Assembly: GCA_918807975.1 (NCBI GenBank)
Contig: OU964918.1
Location: 59,132,477 to 59,196,476, forward strand
DNA: 64,000 bases
Source: Aplidium turbinatum
Taxonomy: Eukaryota > Chordata > Ascidiacea > Aplousobranchia > Polyclinidae
Direction: 5' to 3'
A program made the translations under genes and the position numbers. How positions within the stretch are numbered: the first letter of the stretch is position 1; the number at the start of each line of letters is the position of its first letter. A model generated the notes under the pieces. The model saw only the letters and a list, made by a program, of their open reading frames with translations, made no database searches and was not told where the DNA came from. This document shows positions 33,503 through 45,000 of the stretch, in pieces.

Positions 33503-34920
33503 GTTCCGAATGTGGCGTCGGCAATCGGGAATTGCCGCAGTAAATGCCGAAAATGACAGAAGTAATGGAACAAAATATGAATGGCGTCTGCAAAACACGT
33601 GTCTACGACTACGTGTGTTTCGAACACGTGTTGATTACAAAAACTCACTCTGCAAATCAACTCATTTTTTATTCCAAATTGTTTTCCTTCAAATAACCTA
33701 AACTTCGTTTCGATTTTTGAACACTTCTTATTGTTTGTTCGGCTGCTTGATTAATCGATTTACGAATAGACTTAATTGCTAGTCAATCCTTAGGCTTTTG
33801 GACAGACATCGTATAGCCAAGTAGCTTCCGCCAAACACAATTGCAGATTACAGACGTTGTCTGAAGACGTTTCCATTTTTCATGCTTGCTGTACAAACCC
33901 ATTAAACTGATGAAAAAAGATAATTAAGTTTCTGGACTTGCAGCACATTCCATGAACTATTTGCATCGTTTTTAGAAGTTTATCAAGTAGCCCTCAAGCT
34001 CTGTTCTGAATTGCATGATTTGTTGAATGTTGATTGGTTGGTTTGAATCTTTATCCTCGGACTGAATTCTTGGCAGTTAGGCATACTTGTAGAGCAGTAG
34101 AATATTATGGTTGATTTTTCCAGGCATGCAATAGAGGGAAGGCCATATCCAGTCTAGGGGGGATCTGGGGGCATGCCTCCCCAAAAAAATTTTGCAAATC
34201 TGCCTTAGTTTTATAGCTTTTCTTGCAATCTAAACCTTACTTAGCTGATATAATTGTATGAGCTGTTTTGAAAAAAAATTAGCCTGTCAGAATTGAAAAT
34301 ACATTTTTTCTGTTCATAAATGAACGAACTGAAACTTCTCTCTTTCAACTTGTCTATAAGTTCACATGCACACATAGTATTAATTTCTCACTAGGCTACT
34401 TTGTAGTACAATATTGCTTAGAAAATTACTCAAACAGCTGAATAATAATAAACAATCACAGATTGCCCCTTTACACTTGAATATTAGTTTATCAGTAGCC
34501 TAAATGAGATGAGCTGGCAGTTAACCATTTCTACTTAGTTAATCCCACCTTAATCTGTTTTTTATCTATAAGCTAATACTGGAATAATCCAACAAATTTA
34601 TTGTCTAAAAGAACAAACACGTTACTGGTATCAGTAATAGCTTACAACTATCATAATGGGCATAGGTGTAGGAGCTGGGAGTGCAGGGGGTGCCATCGCA
34701 CCCCCAAAGCTTTTGATTTGTCGAGAATTCGAGCAAAGTTTCAGAAAATTTGGGCAGAAATTTTTGGATATTTTGTTGATTCATCAAAATTACATTTCTT
34801 TTTAGGTACTTGCTTTAAAAACTGATTAAAACTGGATTTTAATTTTAAAATTTGCGTTAATTGACAAGAAATTCTACAATTTGGATGAAATATTTGCATG
34901 TCTAATATCTCTGAGTGACG
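33503..34920. other. Unassigned stretch with small repeat bits
   Basis: No genes recognised. Near 34165-34190 a GGGGGCATGCCTCCCC palindromic patch, and near 34675-34715 GCAGGGGGTGCCATCGCACC, both look like ends or cores of dispersed repeats. Confidence 0.4.
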
Positions 34921-34924
34921 ATAG

Positions 34925-35440
34925 GCATAACTCAATTAGGAACTTCAAGCAAAGAAAATTAGCCAAAAAAAATTGGGCAGCGTTAGTCAGAATAGTGAGG
35001 AGCGCATATTTGTTGCAACCTAGTTTTGTGTAACCCTCGAAACTCTTATTATATGACGTTGTGGCAAAAAAAATGAGCCAGTCATTGCTTCGAGGAAAAT
35101 TTGGCCACAGTTAGTCAGAACAGTGTGGAACATATTATTTGTTGAAACCTAGTTTTGTGTGCAATAATCTTCGAAACTCATACAGTATAAACTTTGGGAA
35201 AAAAAGGTAAGCCAAAATTGTTTTGAAGAAAATGTGGTCACAATTAGTCAGAACAGTGTGGAACACATATTTGTTGCAACCTAGTTTGTAATCCTCAAGC
35301 CAATAATGAACTTTGGGAAAACAAAAGTTCCCCAAATTGTTAATAATTTTGGACACAATTAGTCCGAACACGGTGGGATACATATTTGTTGCCACCTAAT
35401 TTTGTGTAACCTTCAAAACTCATATACTGTATGACACATA
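34925..35440. repeat. Tandem repeat, ~115-133-bp units, about four copies
   Basis: The phrase (G/A)TTAGTCAGAACAGTGTGGAA followed by CATATTTGTTGCAACCTAGT and AACTCATA recurs starting at 34982, 35110, 35243 and 35358. Units are diverged by substitutions and small gaps. Non-coding. Confidence 0.75.
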
Positions 35441-36060
35441 ATTAATTAAACTCAAATTGTGAGTTTCTTGAAAAAGCTTTTATAATATCATTTTCAACAA
35501 CCCTACTCCATGTGATATATTTATTGCTTGCAAATTTGTGTTGAAAAGATATAACCATCCTGGTCTATAATAACTGGAAACCTTGTCAGTTTGTCAAATA
35601 AAAATGTTGGAATAGTTCTATATTATTGTTCATCAACAGTGATTTTGTCATTTTAGCTGACATCTACAAAATGTAGTGTAAACATATTGGCCATGGACAA
35701 AAATAGAAAGAGAAGTTACAGAAAAAAAGTTAAATGTGAAAAGCTGTTATTCTCGGATTATGTAAAAGAACATTTGAAAGGAAGCATGCGGGTAATCAAA
35801 ATTTAAAAAGTTTGAATGGGCTAGGGACCCAGGCTTAAGTTTCAATGCAAAAAGGTATTGCAGTGCCTTCTGGTTAATTTACAAGCATTCATTTGGCTCT
35901 CAGAGCAATTTGAGTTCGAAACCCTATATAGACAGATTTTATCACTCACAGCCTGCTCACAGGAATTGTTTGATAAAATTTACAGTAACTGTAACTAGGT
36001 AACTCGAGATCCACGTAGTTGCATTGGAAACTGGGCAGCATTGCAACAGAGTTCGATGTC
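35441..36060. other. Unassigned intergenic stretch
   Basis: Nothing recognisable between the tandem repeat and the TTAA-flanked element. Confidence 0.4.
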
Positions 36061-36559
36061 GAGTTAAAGTGCCCCTGACAGGTTGGACCCAAGTATAGTA
36101 ACTTTTCTAAGCATTTTCTAGCGCAGAATTATGCTTAGCGAGCGTATCAATCTTAACCTCGAAGCTCGACTGGTTCGGGCGAAATTTATACAAAACGACA
36201 GTTTCGCAGCGCCACCACAGGCGAAACTCCATATTTCACTGCTCTGGGACGACTTTGGTGGTGTTACGTCATCCTGGGTGGGCGTCGTTAGCGACGGATA
36301 AAACAAATGCTTTCTAGATGTAATTGGTGAATCACAGTTTGGTCGGAGTTGGTACAAGCGGTTGCTTTTTTCGAAGATTTATTGTTTTTGCAGTTTAATA
36401 AAACTGCACTGGATACGTTCCTACAAAACCTAAAATATACTTGAAGTGAAAAATGAAGAAATCGTACGAATCATCATTCATATTTAATTCATCATCATTC
36501 ATCACTATTCATAACTTAAATAAATAAAAGTTCTCTCTCTCTCTCATAATCTGCCTTCA

Positions 36560-37081
36560 GTTGGCTATTGAAATCCGGTGTAACGACCATCTGGACTTGG
36601 AAAATTGTTTCGGATTCGCCAAACAATGCATGATTGCAGCACAATCCGATTGTTGCTTCCGAGAGCATCACCTTGTAGTATCCACTCCAATACATGCCTG
36701 TAAGCGACTAATTACCGATACTGCCTGCAAGGAAATAAAATCACTTCGTTTAGTGTGCATTGTTTAGCGTTTAGGGTATTTTTAGCCTAATGTAGCATCC
36801 TTACTCTTTTGATAGGTCTCCGTTTTCTCCTTTCGGTTTATTGCCTTTTCTCGAGTTCTTCTTGCTCCTCATAAAAAAGTCCTCAAAACTGCATGATGTA
36901 AGTGTGCTTCAAAATCGGTCAAATTGGTAACACAGCTAGATGCGTCTTTCTTCAAAAGTTCTTTCGTCTGTGGCACTTCATGGCAACATACACATTCTTT
37001 GAGCTGGGACATAGACTCGCACTTGTGGCAAACGCACCACCTAGAGTTCCCAGCAAGCCACTTATTGCTGAGAAGATCCAA
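36560..37081 (-). pseudogene. P2X7-receptor intracellular-type domain, two exon-like parts
   Basis: Part 1 (36869-37081) reads NSRWCVCHKCESMSQLKECV, then CCHEVPQTKELLKK and CVTNLTDFEAH. This is the Cys-rich beginning of the cytoplasmic zinc-binding domain of P2X7 receptors (W-C-x-C-x2-C-x2-M...C-x-C-C-x-E). Part 2 (about 36563-36734) follows an acceptor-like TTTCCTTGCAG and reads LVAYRHVLEWIL, then NRIVLQSCIVWRI and FPSPDGRYTGFQ, the domain's C-terminal half. A one-base shift after part 1 and one stop near the start of part 2 show decay. Nothing resembling the P2X channel is present. It lies wholly within the TTAA transposon. Confidence 0.78.
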
Positions 37082-37633
37082 ATCGGGTTGGTGGTGTTAA
37101 CAAATCATCTGCATTGAAGTGAAGAGAACATATACAACTAGTTTTGTATGGTCCATCCCACTTTCGAACACTTGAAGAAAACTTTGACTATTTTCTTCTC
37201 AGCACCTTGTTTTGTTTGAAAGCACGGAAAGATAGCACACGTCTTTGTCACTGACTCTGTCACATAAACAGCAATTTCCAGGCATTACCTCAACCATAAA
37301 TTAAGTGTACTGTCTGTGAGATACTGCTGTTACACTGCAAATGGCTATAGCCAGATTAGGACAAATAAAAAATTATCCAAATTGTAGCCCTACAAGAGTT
37401 TAAAAAAACTGCAATTTCAATTGAATTGAGATGCTGTTTCATAAAAATAAACTCAATCTATTTGATCTAAAACTGATAGTAATAATAAGTTAACTTTTTC
37501 ATTCCGGTAATTCTCATTTTGCACATGCTTTAGAGTTTAGACCAATAGAGCCCCACACATTGACGTTTTGGAGCAGTCGTGCCATACCTTACCAATTCAC
37601 CACAAAGAAAAAATGTATCCTTCCTACCCATGG

Positions 37634-37641
37634 TGACGTCA
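37634..37641. promoter_or_regulatory. CRE-like palindrome TGACGTCA
   Basis: A perfect consensus CREB/ATF octamer inside the TTAA transposon, upstream of the P2X7-type domain in gene orientation. Regulatory use is inferred only. Confidence 0.3.
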
Positions 37642-37962
37642 CAGCGAGGTTGCCGTTTTTATTTTCGCAATTGAATGAGTGTCAGATTTGCCGAAAGTGA
37701 ACGAAAGTTTGCAAGCGTGTAACTTAGTAGCCTGTTGATATTTTTTACGATTTGCTGGTCAGGGAAGTTTGTTAGTGTCATCTCTTTGGTATCTTAGGTA
37801 AATTTAGCAAATTTATTTTCCTGTCAGAGGCACTTTAAGGGAGTGGGTGATATTTCAGTGTGCATTCGGTTGCGTCATCACATCGTGCTGTTAATGCTTT
37901 TCGTCTGTCTGTATGTTTTCCACTCTATTGCTTTTAATCGTTGCGTGCTTCTCGATGCTTTT

Positions 37963-37991
37963 AGTTAGTTGTTTAGTTAGTTAGTTAGTTA
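37963..37991. repeat. (AGTT)n microsatellite
   Basis: Tandem TTAGTTAGTTAGTTAG run upstream of the hammerhead-like motif. Confidence 0.6.
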
Positions 37992-38043
37992 CGGTAGTCA
38001 CTGTCAAGAAGTGAAATTTATTGTAGTTTATAAACATTTGCAA

Positions 38044-38084
38044 ATTTCTGATGAGGGCTTAAGTTAAGCCGAAAACGTTTGAAT
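38044..38084 (+). ncRNA. Hammerhead ribozyme-like motif, Penelope-type tail
   Basis: Core CTGATGA (38048-38054) and GAAA (38071-38074) enclose stem II GGCTTA/TAAGCC (38056-38070, tight loop). Stem III is a loopless AAC/GTT (38074-38079), the cleavage base is T38080, and stem I is four pairs (ATTT with GAAT, one G-U). G38055 is an extra base between the core and stem II. This matches my memory of the conserved 3'-terminal stem-loops of Penelope-like elements. No RT remains nearby. Confidence 0.55.
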
Positions 38085-38109
38085 GTTGAACTATTTGTAA
38101 ATATGTAAT

Positions 38110-38750
38110 ATACTGTTGTAATGCTCAACCCTGTGTTATTGTTGTGTCTTGCCTGTCTTTGGTATAAAAAAGCAAACTCTCTCCGGAAACTATATTGTAT
38201 AAATATTTTACAACACTCTCAGAAAGGAAAACTATTCCGAAACAGATTGGGCCATGTTCAGAGGCCTATGCATCAAAATGACCACCAAACAATTCATAAA
38301 AGACCTGGTGCTTTCCAAAGTTTGTCATCGGCAGTTAGTGCTTTTGTCAGAACTCTCTAGAAGGGGAATATAAACTTCGTAATTGCAAATCGTCACTTTA
38401 AGCGGGCTGTTAATTCTCGTTTTCAACTACAAAGGCTGTTCAACAAGGAAAGTGTTTGTTTGATGAAGTTGTTAACTTGAGTCTTGGAAGCAAAGAAAAC
38501 TGTTCTTTAAAAGCATAGGCTACCGTTGGACCAGTTCTAAGCTCGACGTAGAAAATACGCTTTTTTTAACCGTAATCGGTTAATTAAAGCTCTGATCGAC
38601 AAGATTGAAAACAGAATGACGGACACCACACAATGAAAATTCTGTTAAAACTTGGAAATTGTTGTACTGGAGTTATATCTTGCTGCAATGGAAGTGACCA
38701 GTGACGTTCGGTGGCTTAAACCATTGGGAAAGCAACTTGGAAATATGCTG
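38110..38750. other. Unassigned intergenic stretch
   Basis: Only short unsupported ORFs (for example 38121-38360) without recognised domains. Confidence 0.4.
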
Positions 38751-38756
38751 CAGCAA

Positions 38757-38957
38757 GGTAGTAGGCACGAAGTGCGTAACCGTCGGGCGAAGCCCGAAGG
38801 CGTGTTGCCGAAGGCAACACTTCCAGCGGGGGGTCTGGGGGGCCTCCCCCAGAAAATTTTGAAAAACTCTTCCAATTTGGTGCGCTCTGAGAGCATTTCC
38901 AAAACAAAATCTTCAGACTTTCCCAGTCCGAGGATAAAGATTTAATCAATCAATCAA
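38757..38957 (+). mobile_element. SINE-like element with palindromic G/C core and AATC tail
   Basis: A G/C-rich body with GGGGGGTCTGGGGGG next to CCTCCCCCAGAAAATTTTG ends TTCCCAGTCCGAGGATAAAG and an (AATC)n tail at about 38938-38957. That tail is the 3' end of the SINE at 27728, so this is a chimeric SINE or a SINE-tail fusion. A related GATCTGGGGGCATGCCTCCC patch is at 34164. Confidence 0.55.
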
Positions 38958-38959
38958 AC

Positions 38960-39960
38960 TGGGACTAGTCTATAATGTTGGCTGCGTTTTTAGACTGAGC
39001 ACAAAAACTTATTGTCAATGTCATCTGTAAGCATTTAAGACATGCATTGGACTAGTGCACTAGTAAAGAGCAAATAATTAGCCTATAAATTAAGCTAGTC
39101 CATTCTTGAAGAACACAAGTAAATTTGCTCTGAACTTGTGATGTCAGTCTATTGACCCAAAAAAATTTAAAAAACACTTGTGCTGTTTCAGTAGCCTACT
39201 GGTTGGTTAATGTACCCTATGAAATTGCATGTTTTATTGTAGAATCTATGTTTTTTTGGTAAGAGAACCAGCTTTATTTTCAGCGTACTCAGTAGCCTAT
39301 AGTTACAAGCGCGCAAATCACTCATGCGTAGAGATTGTATTCCTTTCGTCTGAAACCAACAGCAGTCGCTATGAGATACGCATGACGTCACTGGGAAAGC
39401 ACAACTAACCATACCATAACCATAACACATCTGATTGGCTAAGCAGCTGGTAACGTTTTGCAAAACGATTGAGGATTGGATAAAACGAAGGCGTTTTTTG
39501 ACATTTTTGAACTTGGGAAAGCAACTTTGAAAGTTGATTTCCCTGGAGCTTCAGTGATAGTTTCTGACAAAAGCGTTTGCGTTAATTGGCATTTATAGGC
39601 AAGACATGCGGTTTGATGAGGACTTAGACTACTCACAAGCATTACGAGTAATTCTAGTCACGAACACAATAATTTTCAAGTTAAAATAGACTTGATAAAA
39701 ATAATAAGAAGTTAAACCTAGAATTCAGTCATTATATTTTGCATAGTTTTCGCTCAGGTAAGCACTGCTTTCCTTGCTTTCCCTCACCGATCGTCACTGG
39801 AAGTTACATAGCAAGAAGAACAGCTGAGATTACTAGAAATAGAGAGGAAATTTTATGCACTCGCTAGTTGTACTGTTCGCTAGCCTATACTTTGCCCATA
39901 ACAACACAGTTATTGGTAGGGCTCCCCAAAAAAGTTGCGAAGAAAACAGCCCTGTGGTGG
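38960..39960. other. Unassigned intergenic stretch
   Basis: No recognisable coding domain or paired termini. Short ORFs overlap on both strands. Confidence 0.4.
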
Positions 39961-39964
39961 TTCA

Positions 39965-40712
39965 GATTTCAGAACACGCGCTTCAGCAACGCACTGCGAA
40001 GATAGTTTTTATTAAGCGGCACCTTGTGGTCGGAATGGTTTAGAGTTTTAAAGCTACAACAAGAAGCGGAAAACTTCAATCTGTCAATCTCAGTGACCGG
40101 GTTGCGAATTTTTTTCCCACGAACTTTTGTCTCATTTGCATATTTCTGTAAGTGTAGCCATTGCTGGTTACCGCGCGGCGCGCGTAACTGTTGTTACCGA
40201 TTTTCGCCCACAGCACCGATTTTCGCCCTCCAGGTCGAAATCTAAACATTGAACTTGCAGAAAAAACGTAGCCTGGAGACACACCTAGTCTAGTCAAGTT
40301 TAAAAAAGTTGAGAAAAAAAAATGATTCTGTGTCACTAGTCTAAAAGTAAGATTCTCCGAATAGATTAAGAATTAACCCTAACCCATTAACCCTAACCTT
40401 ATTTTTCTTGAAAAGCTTTTGTGCAAAGCAAAAAGCAATGTAAAGAAAAAAAATTGACTTCAATGGGCCATCGAACCGATGTCCTCACAAATATAAAGCA
40501 AAAGACAAAACCTTTGAACCAAACACTCCAACGAAAAATGTTTGCATTCACACGGTACAAATACAAACTCTATGAGAAGTAACAAAAAGTTCGTGGGAAA
40601 AAAATTTCGCGACCGGGTGTGAGTCAAGGGTTTGTAATTTTTACAAGTGTGCGAAACTGCCAGGAATCAAGATTTCGAAGATTTTCCCATTACATGAATA
40701 AAGATTCAACCA
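39965..40712 (+). mobile_element. Diverged tRNA-SINE interrupted by a TIR element
   Basis: The SINE body is visible before the insert (GCGGAAAACTTCAATCTGTC then AATCTCAGTGACCGGG) and after it (GACCGGGTGTGAGTCAAGGG then GTGCGAAACTGCCAGGAATC, ending AATAAAGATTCAACC). The tRNA-like head is badly decayed. The interrupting element is 40103-40610. Confidence 0.75.
40095..40618 (-). mobile_element. TIR element inserted at GACCGGGT of the SINE (copy 2)
   Basis: Element 40103-40610 begins TGCGAATTTTTTTCCCACGA and ends, inverted, GCGAAATTTTTTTCCCACGA, both continuing ACTTTT. It is flanked by perfect 8-bp copies of GACCGGGT (40095-40102 and 40611-40618). Its unique interior (CCGTGTGAATGCAAAC on the minus strand, then GTGAGGACATCGGTTCGATG) matches copy 1 at 19682-20015 only after reverse-complementing, so the two insertions face opposite ways in the SINE. 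Confidence 0.85.
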
Positions 40713-40734
40713 AACTACACCATTTTTTGATGTT

Positions 40735-40919
40735 TTAATTCACCGAAATAAAATATCAGTTTATTTCCCCAAGTTCAATTGAATGCAATGACTGAGCAAG
40801 AACGAAAATATTGCAAAAGAAAAACGCTTTAAGAAATGTAGGCGTAAACTAGGATAGCCTACTGTAACTTTTGCTATTGCTTTTTGTAGAATAGCTTAAA
40901 CGATTAGCAGTTCTTGATA
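40735..40919 (-). repeat. R repeat, minus-strand copy, left piece
   Basis: The complement matches 24290-24480 of R copy 1 (AATCGTTTAAGC..., ACTCAGTCATTGCATT, GGGGAAATAAACTGA). The Gypsy element at 40925 is inserted in it, and the R sequence resumes at 45685. Confidence 0.7.
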
Positions 40920-40924
40920 GTTGG

Positions 40925-41103
40925 TGTAGTGTTTCGTCATAAAAACCATTGTTACGTTTCACTAGCCTATCGTTTGTACTATGTGCGACTGTTACGAGAC
41001 GAGAGCATGAGATAGATTCAGCTGAGAGAAAGTACAATAAAGTGGTCTGTGTGTAATCTATTAAAGTGTGGTATATCTAAGTTAATCAAACGGAAATACA
41101 ACA
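40925..41103 (+). repeat. 5' LTR of the young Gypsy element
   Basis: 179 bp, TGTAGTGTTTCGTC to AAATACAACA, with one difference from 45501-45679. Contains AATAAA near its middle, a probable polyadenylation signal. Confidence 0.96.
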
Positions 41104-41104
41104 A

Positions 41105-41117
41105 TGGCGACGAGGAT
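41105..41117 (+). other. Primer-binding site (probable)
   Basis: TGGCGACGAGGAT begins one base after the 5' LTR, the expected place and TGG start for a Gypsy PBS. The tRNA is not identified. Confidence 0.6.
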
Positions 41118-41129
41118 TTAAAGTGAAAG

Positions 41130-42080
41130 ATGGCTGAACAAGTTACTGTAGCCCGAAGCAACTCGCTGGCCTGCGAACTAGGCAGTCTCAAATCGTTTCA
41201 AGTGCAAGGTGATCCACATGGTTTAGGACAAAAATGGAAGCAATGGAAAAGGTCATTTTCTCTTTTTACTGTCAGTAAAGGAATCGCAGACGATAAACAA
41301 AAGCAAGCGTTGTTGTTACACACAGCTGGAGAAGAGGTTCAAGAAGTTTATTTCAGCCTCTTGGACGAAAATGACGACAGTAAGTCTTTTAACGATACTC
41401 TAGCAATTTTGGATGAGTACTTTTTGCCTAAATGTAATGTTCCTTTTGAAAGATACAAGTTTCGGCAGCTGACGCAAGCCCAAGACGAGACCATTGATAA
41501 GTTTATTTGCCGTTTGCGCCAGCAAGCAACGTTGTGTGAATTTGAAACCAATAGAAATGACTAAATTCGAGATCAAGTTATTGAAAAATGTGCTTCTAAC
41601 ATATTGAGAAGGAAGTTGCTCGAAAAAAATAATCTAGTTTTGAATTATGCAATAGTTATTGCAAAAGCTCATGAAGATGTCGAAAATCAATTAAAGACAA
41701 TGCAGCCTACGCCATCAGTTCATGTCAACGAAGTGCGCCACCCAGAGCATCGACGCGCATTGCCTTCAATTAAGAAGGAAGGGAAAGTATGTTTTGCTTG
41801 TGGTAAGACTGGACATTTTAAGTTTGATCAACAATGCCCAGCAAGAGGCAAGCAATGTAACAAATGTGGCAAAGTCGGACATTTTGCTTTACAATGTCGA
41901 ACACGGTCCCGAACGAATAGATGTGTGACGTCACAATATCCTTCTGATGTCAAGATGAATCGGAATATGCCGTCGCGGAGACCAGTGCAGCGCAAATCCA
42001 ATACCAATACATTAGAGGAAGAAGAAGGAAAGACTTTTATTTTCGCAGAAAACGAGGAGAGCAACAAAGAAGAACTTTTC
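41130..42080 (+). pseudogene. gag region of the young Gypsy element
   Basis: The start codon follows the PBS closely. The capsid-like part contains GLGQKWKQWKRSFSLF and later RYKFRQLTQAQDETIDKFIC, the Gypsy capsid pattern. The nucleocapsid part has two adjacent CCHC knuckles at about 41789-41897 (CFACGKTGHF... and CNKCGKVGHFALQC). It runs directly into the protease. The region is treated as a fossil; it is close to whole. Confidence 0.9.
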
Positions 42081-45000
42081 AACTTACAAGGGACACGTAA
42101 GAACTCTTGTACAATAACTTTGAAAGTTGGTGGTGTAAAATTATCTGATGTTTTGATCGATTCAGGTGCTGCCAGTAATGTGATTAGTAAAGATACTTGG
42201 GAATGGTTAAAATGTCGTAATGTTGTTGCCCAATGTCGGAAATCAGCTAAATCTTTGTATTCATATGGGAGTACTACACCGTTACCTACACTAGGTACTT
42301 TTACTGCAGAAGTAATTTGTGAGGATACTAACTGTGCCTGTGTAACTGATTTTATTGTAGTTAACTGTGATGCACCTAGTCTATTAAGTAGAGATACTGC
42401 AGAAAAATTAAGTGTATTGCGTATTGGCCCTTCACGTGTAAACAATCTGTGTAATGATGTTTTTGATACTTACCCTAAACTGTTTAATGGGGTGGGACTT
42501 TTAAAAAATTATGAATTAAAGTTACACATTGACACATCGGTAAAGCCCGTGGCTCAACCAGTACGTAAAGTTCCATTTCAACTTAGGGGTAAAGTTGAGT
42601 GCAAATTGCAAGACCTACTCGACGCAGACATCATTGAAGAAGTTCCCGAGGGACCTACAGGTTGGGTTTCACCCGTTGTTATTATCCCAAAGCCAGATGG
42701 GGATGTACGATTGTGTGTAGACATGCGTCGAGCGAATGAAGCAATCATCCGGGAACGACATCCCATTCCAACAATTGAAGATTTGTTGCATCGAATGAAT
42801 GGTAGCACTATGTTTAGTAAACTCGATTTAAAGTGGGGTTTCCATCAAATTATGTTAGAGCCAGAAAGTCGTTACATCACAACATTTGTGACGCATAAAG
42901 GACTGTATCGCTATAAACGTTTGATGTTTGGAATCAACTCCGCTCCAGAGAAGTACCAAAAGATTCTGTGCGATGTGTTGAAGAAATGCCAAGGAGTAGC
43001 CAACATCGCAGACGATGTAATTGTGTACGGGAAGAACAAAGAAGAACATGATCAAAGATTGATTAATGTTTTAGAAAAACTACGGGAAGCCGGATTAACC
43101 TTGAACAAACATAAATGCCAATTTCGTTTACCGAAGCTGACGTTTTTTGGACACAATCTGAGCAAGCAAGGTGTCAGTCCTAGCGAGGAAAAAGTCGCAG
43201 CCATACTGAATGCAGAACCACCGAAAACTTCAAGTGAAGCAAGATCATTTATGGGATTGGTTCAATACTCTTCTAAATTTATTTCAAATCTTGCTACGAT
43301 CGCTAGGCCTATACTTGATCTGACAAGAAAAGAAGTTAAATTTGAGTGGAAGCAGGAGCAGCAACAAGCTTTTGAACAGCTGAAATCATTGATGACCAAA
43401 GCTAATGCATTAGCATTTTTCCGAACCGATTGCAAGACACGCATTATTGCAGATGCATCACCAGTCGGTTTAGGAGCTGTTTTTACACAGCTACAGGATG
43501 GGTTATGGCGCGTAATTGCCTATGCGTCAAGGAGTCTTTCTGACATTGAGAAGCGTTATAGCCAAACAGAAAAGGAAGCTTTAGGGTTAGTTTGGGCATG
43601 TGAACGCTTTAATCTGTATGTGTTCGGGAAAGAATTTGAGCTGGAAACAGACCATAAACCTTTACAGTTTATTTATAACAAAACGTCCAAACCCTCTGCC
43701 AGAATAGAAAGATGGGTTTTAAGGTTACAAGCTTATGATTTCAAAGTTGTTTACAGACCGAGACGTACGAACATTGCAGATGCCTTATCAAGACTCAACT
43801 CCACACAATCAAAAGAAGACGGTTCGCATGAGGAGTACGATTTTGTGAGGTTAGTAGCAATAAGCAGTACTCCAGTTGCATTAACACCGCTAGAAATTGA
43901 AAGAGAGTCTGCTCGTGACAAGGAGTTTGAAGAAATTCGAAAATATGTCAAATCTGGCGATTGGTCAAAGTGTTCTCAATTTAGCTATTTACATGTCAAG
44001 GATGAACTTTGTTGTTATGGTGAATTAATTTTAAGAGGAACACGACTAGTAATTCCAAAGTCTTTGCGAGAACGCGTTTTGGAGCTCGCACATGAAGGAC
44101 ACCAGGGAATCGTTAAAACTAAGAATAGACTACGCACGAAAGTGTGGGGGCCTAAAATGGACAGTGATGCAGAGAAGTTGTGTAGGAAATGTCATGGTTG
44201 CCAAGTGACAAGCGAATATGCAAGACCGGAGCCGATGACAAGAGTGGTTCCTCCGAACGGTCCATGGCAAGCTTGTTCTGCTGACATTCTTGGACCGTTG
44301 CCAAGCGGTGAAAACATTTTAGTTATTCTAGACTACTACAGTAGGTACTATGAAATAGCTGTCTTGAAGTCTACTACCACCATGAAAATAATAGACGCAA
44401 TTGTGCCTGTGTTTGCACGATTCGGTGTGCCAGTTTCTTTGAGAACTGATAATGGGCCACAATTTGTTTCTTCAGAGTTTGAAAATTTCTTAACCGAGTA
44501 CGGCATAAAGCATGAAAAGTCGACGCCATTGTGGCCACAAGCAAATAGAGAGGTGGAGCGACAAAACAGAACGTTGATGAAAGCGATCAGAATTGCACAT
44601 GTGGACGGAAAAGAATGGAAAGAGGAGATCAGTAAATTCCTGATGGCTTATCGATCGACACCACAGTCATCCACTGGTGCATCTCCGTACTATTTGATGT
44701 TTGGAAGAGAAATGAAAACGAAACTTCCAGAATTGTGTCGTGAGCCACAACAGCTCGACGAAGAAGTCAGAGATCGTGATTGGGAGAACAAATTGAAAAG
44801 TAAAAGCTATGCTGACGAAAAAAGGGGGGCTGTAGAGTCGGAAATAAAAATGGGTGATGAAGTCTTAGTTAGAAATCCTAAAACTTCTAAATTGTCTCCT
44901 ACATTTAAACCTGTCCCTCAAACAGTTGTCTCGAAAGAAAAGGGTGAGGTTACTGTTATGGATAAAGATGGTATTGAACTAAAACGTAATTCGTCTTTTA

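Larger units (their letters stand above)
36064..37838 (-). mobile_element. TTAA-flanked TIR transposon (Kolobok-like) carrying a P2X7-type domain
   Basis: Element 36068-37834 begins AGTGCCCCTGACAGG and ends CCTGTCAGAGGCACT, 15-bp inverted repeats with one mismatch. TTAA lies on both sides (36064-36067 and 37835-37838). TTAA target choice occurs in piggyBac and Kolobok elements; the AGTGCC start fits Kolobok better than the CCC start usual for piggyBac. No transposase or THAP domain was found. Instead, the minus strand encodes a two-part P2X7 C-terminal-like domain (36560-37081). A CRE-like octamer TGACGTCA lies at 37634-37641 near the 5' end in gene orientation. Confidence 0.75.

Noticed and set aside
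36902-37117. Plus-strand ORF overlapping the P2X7-type part 1
   Set aside because: Antisense shadow; the Cys-rich domain pattern is on the minus strand only.
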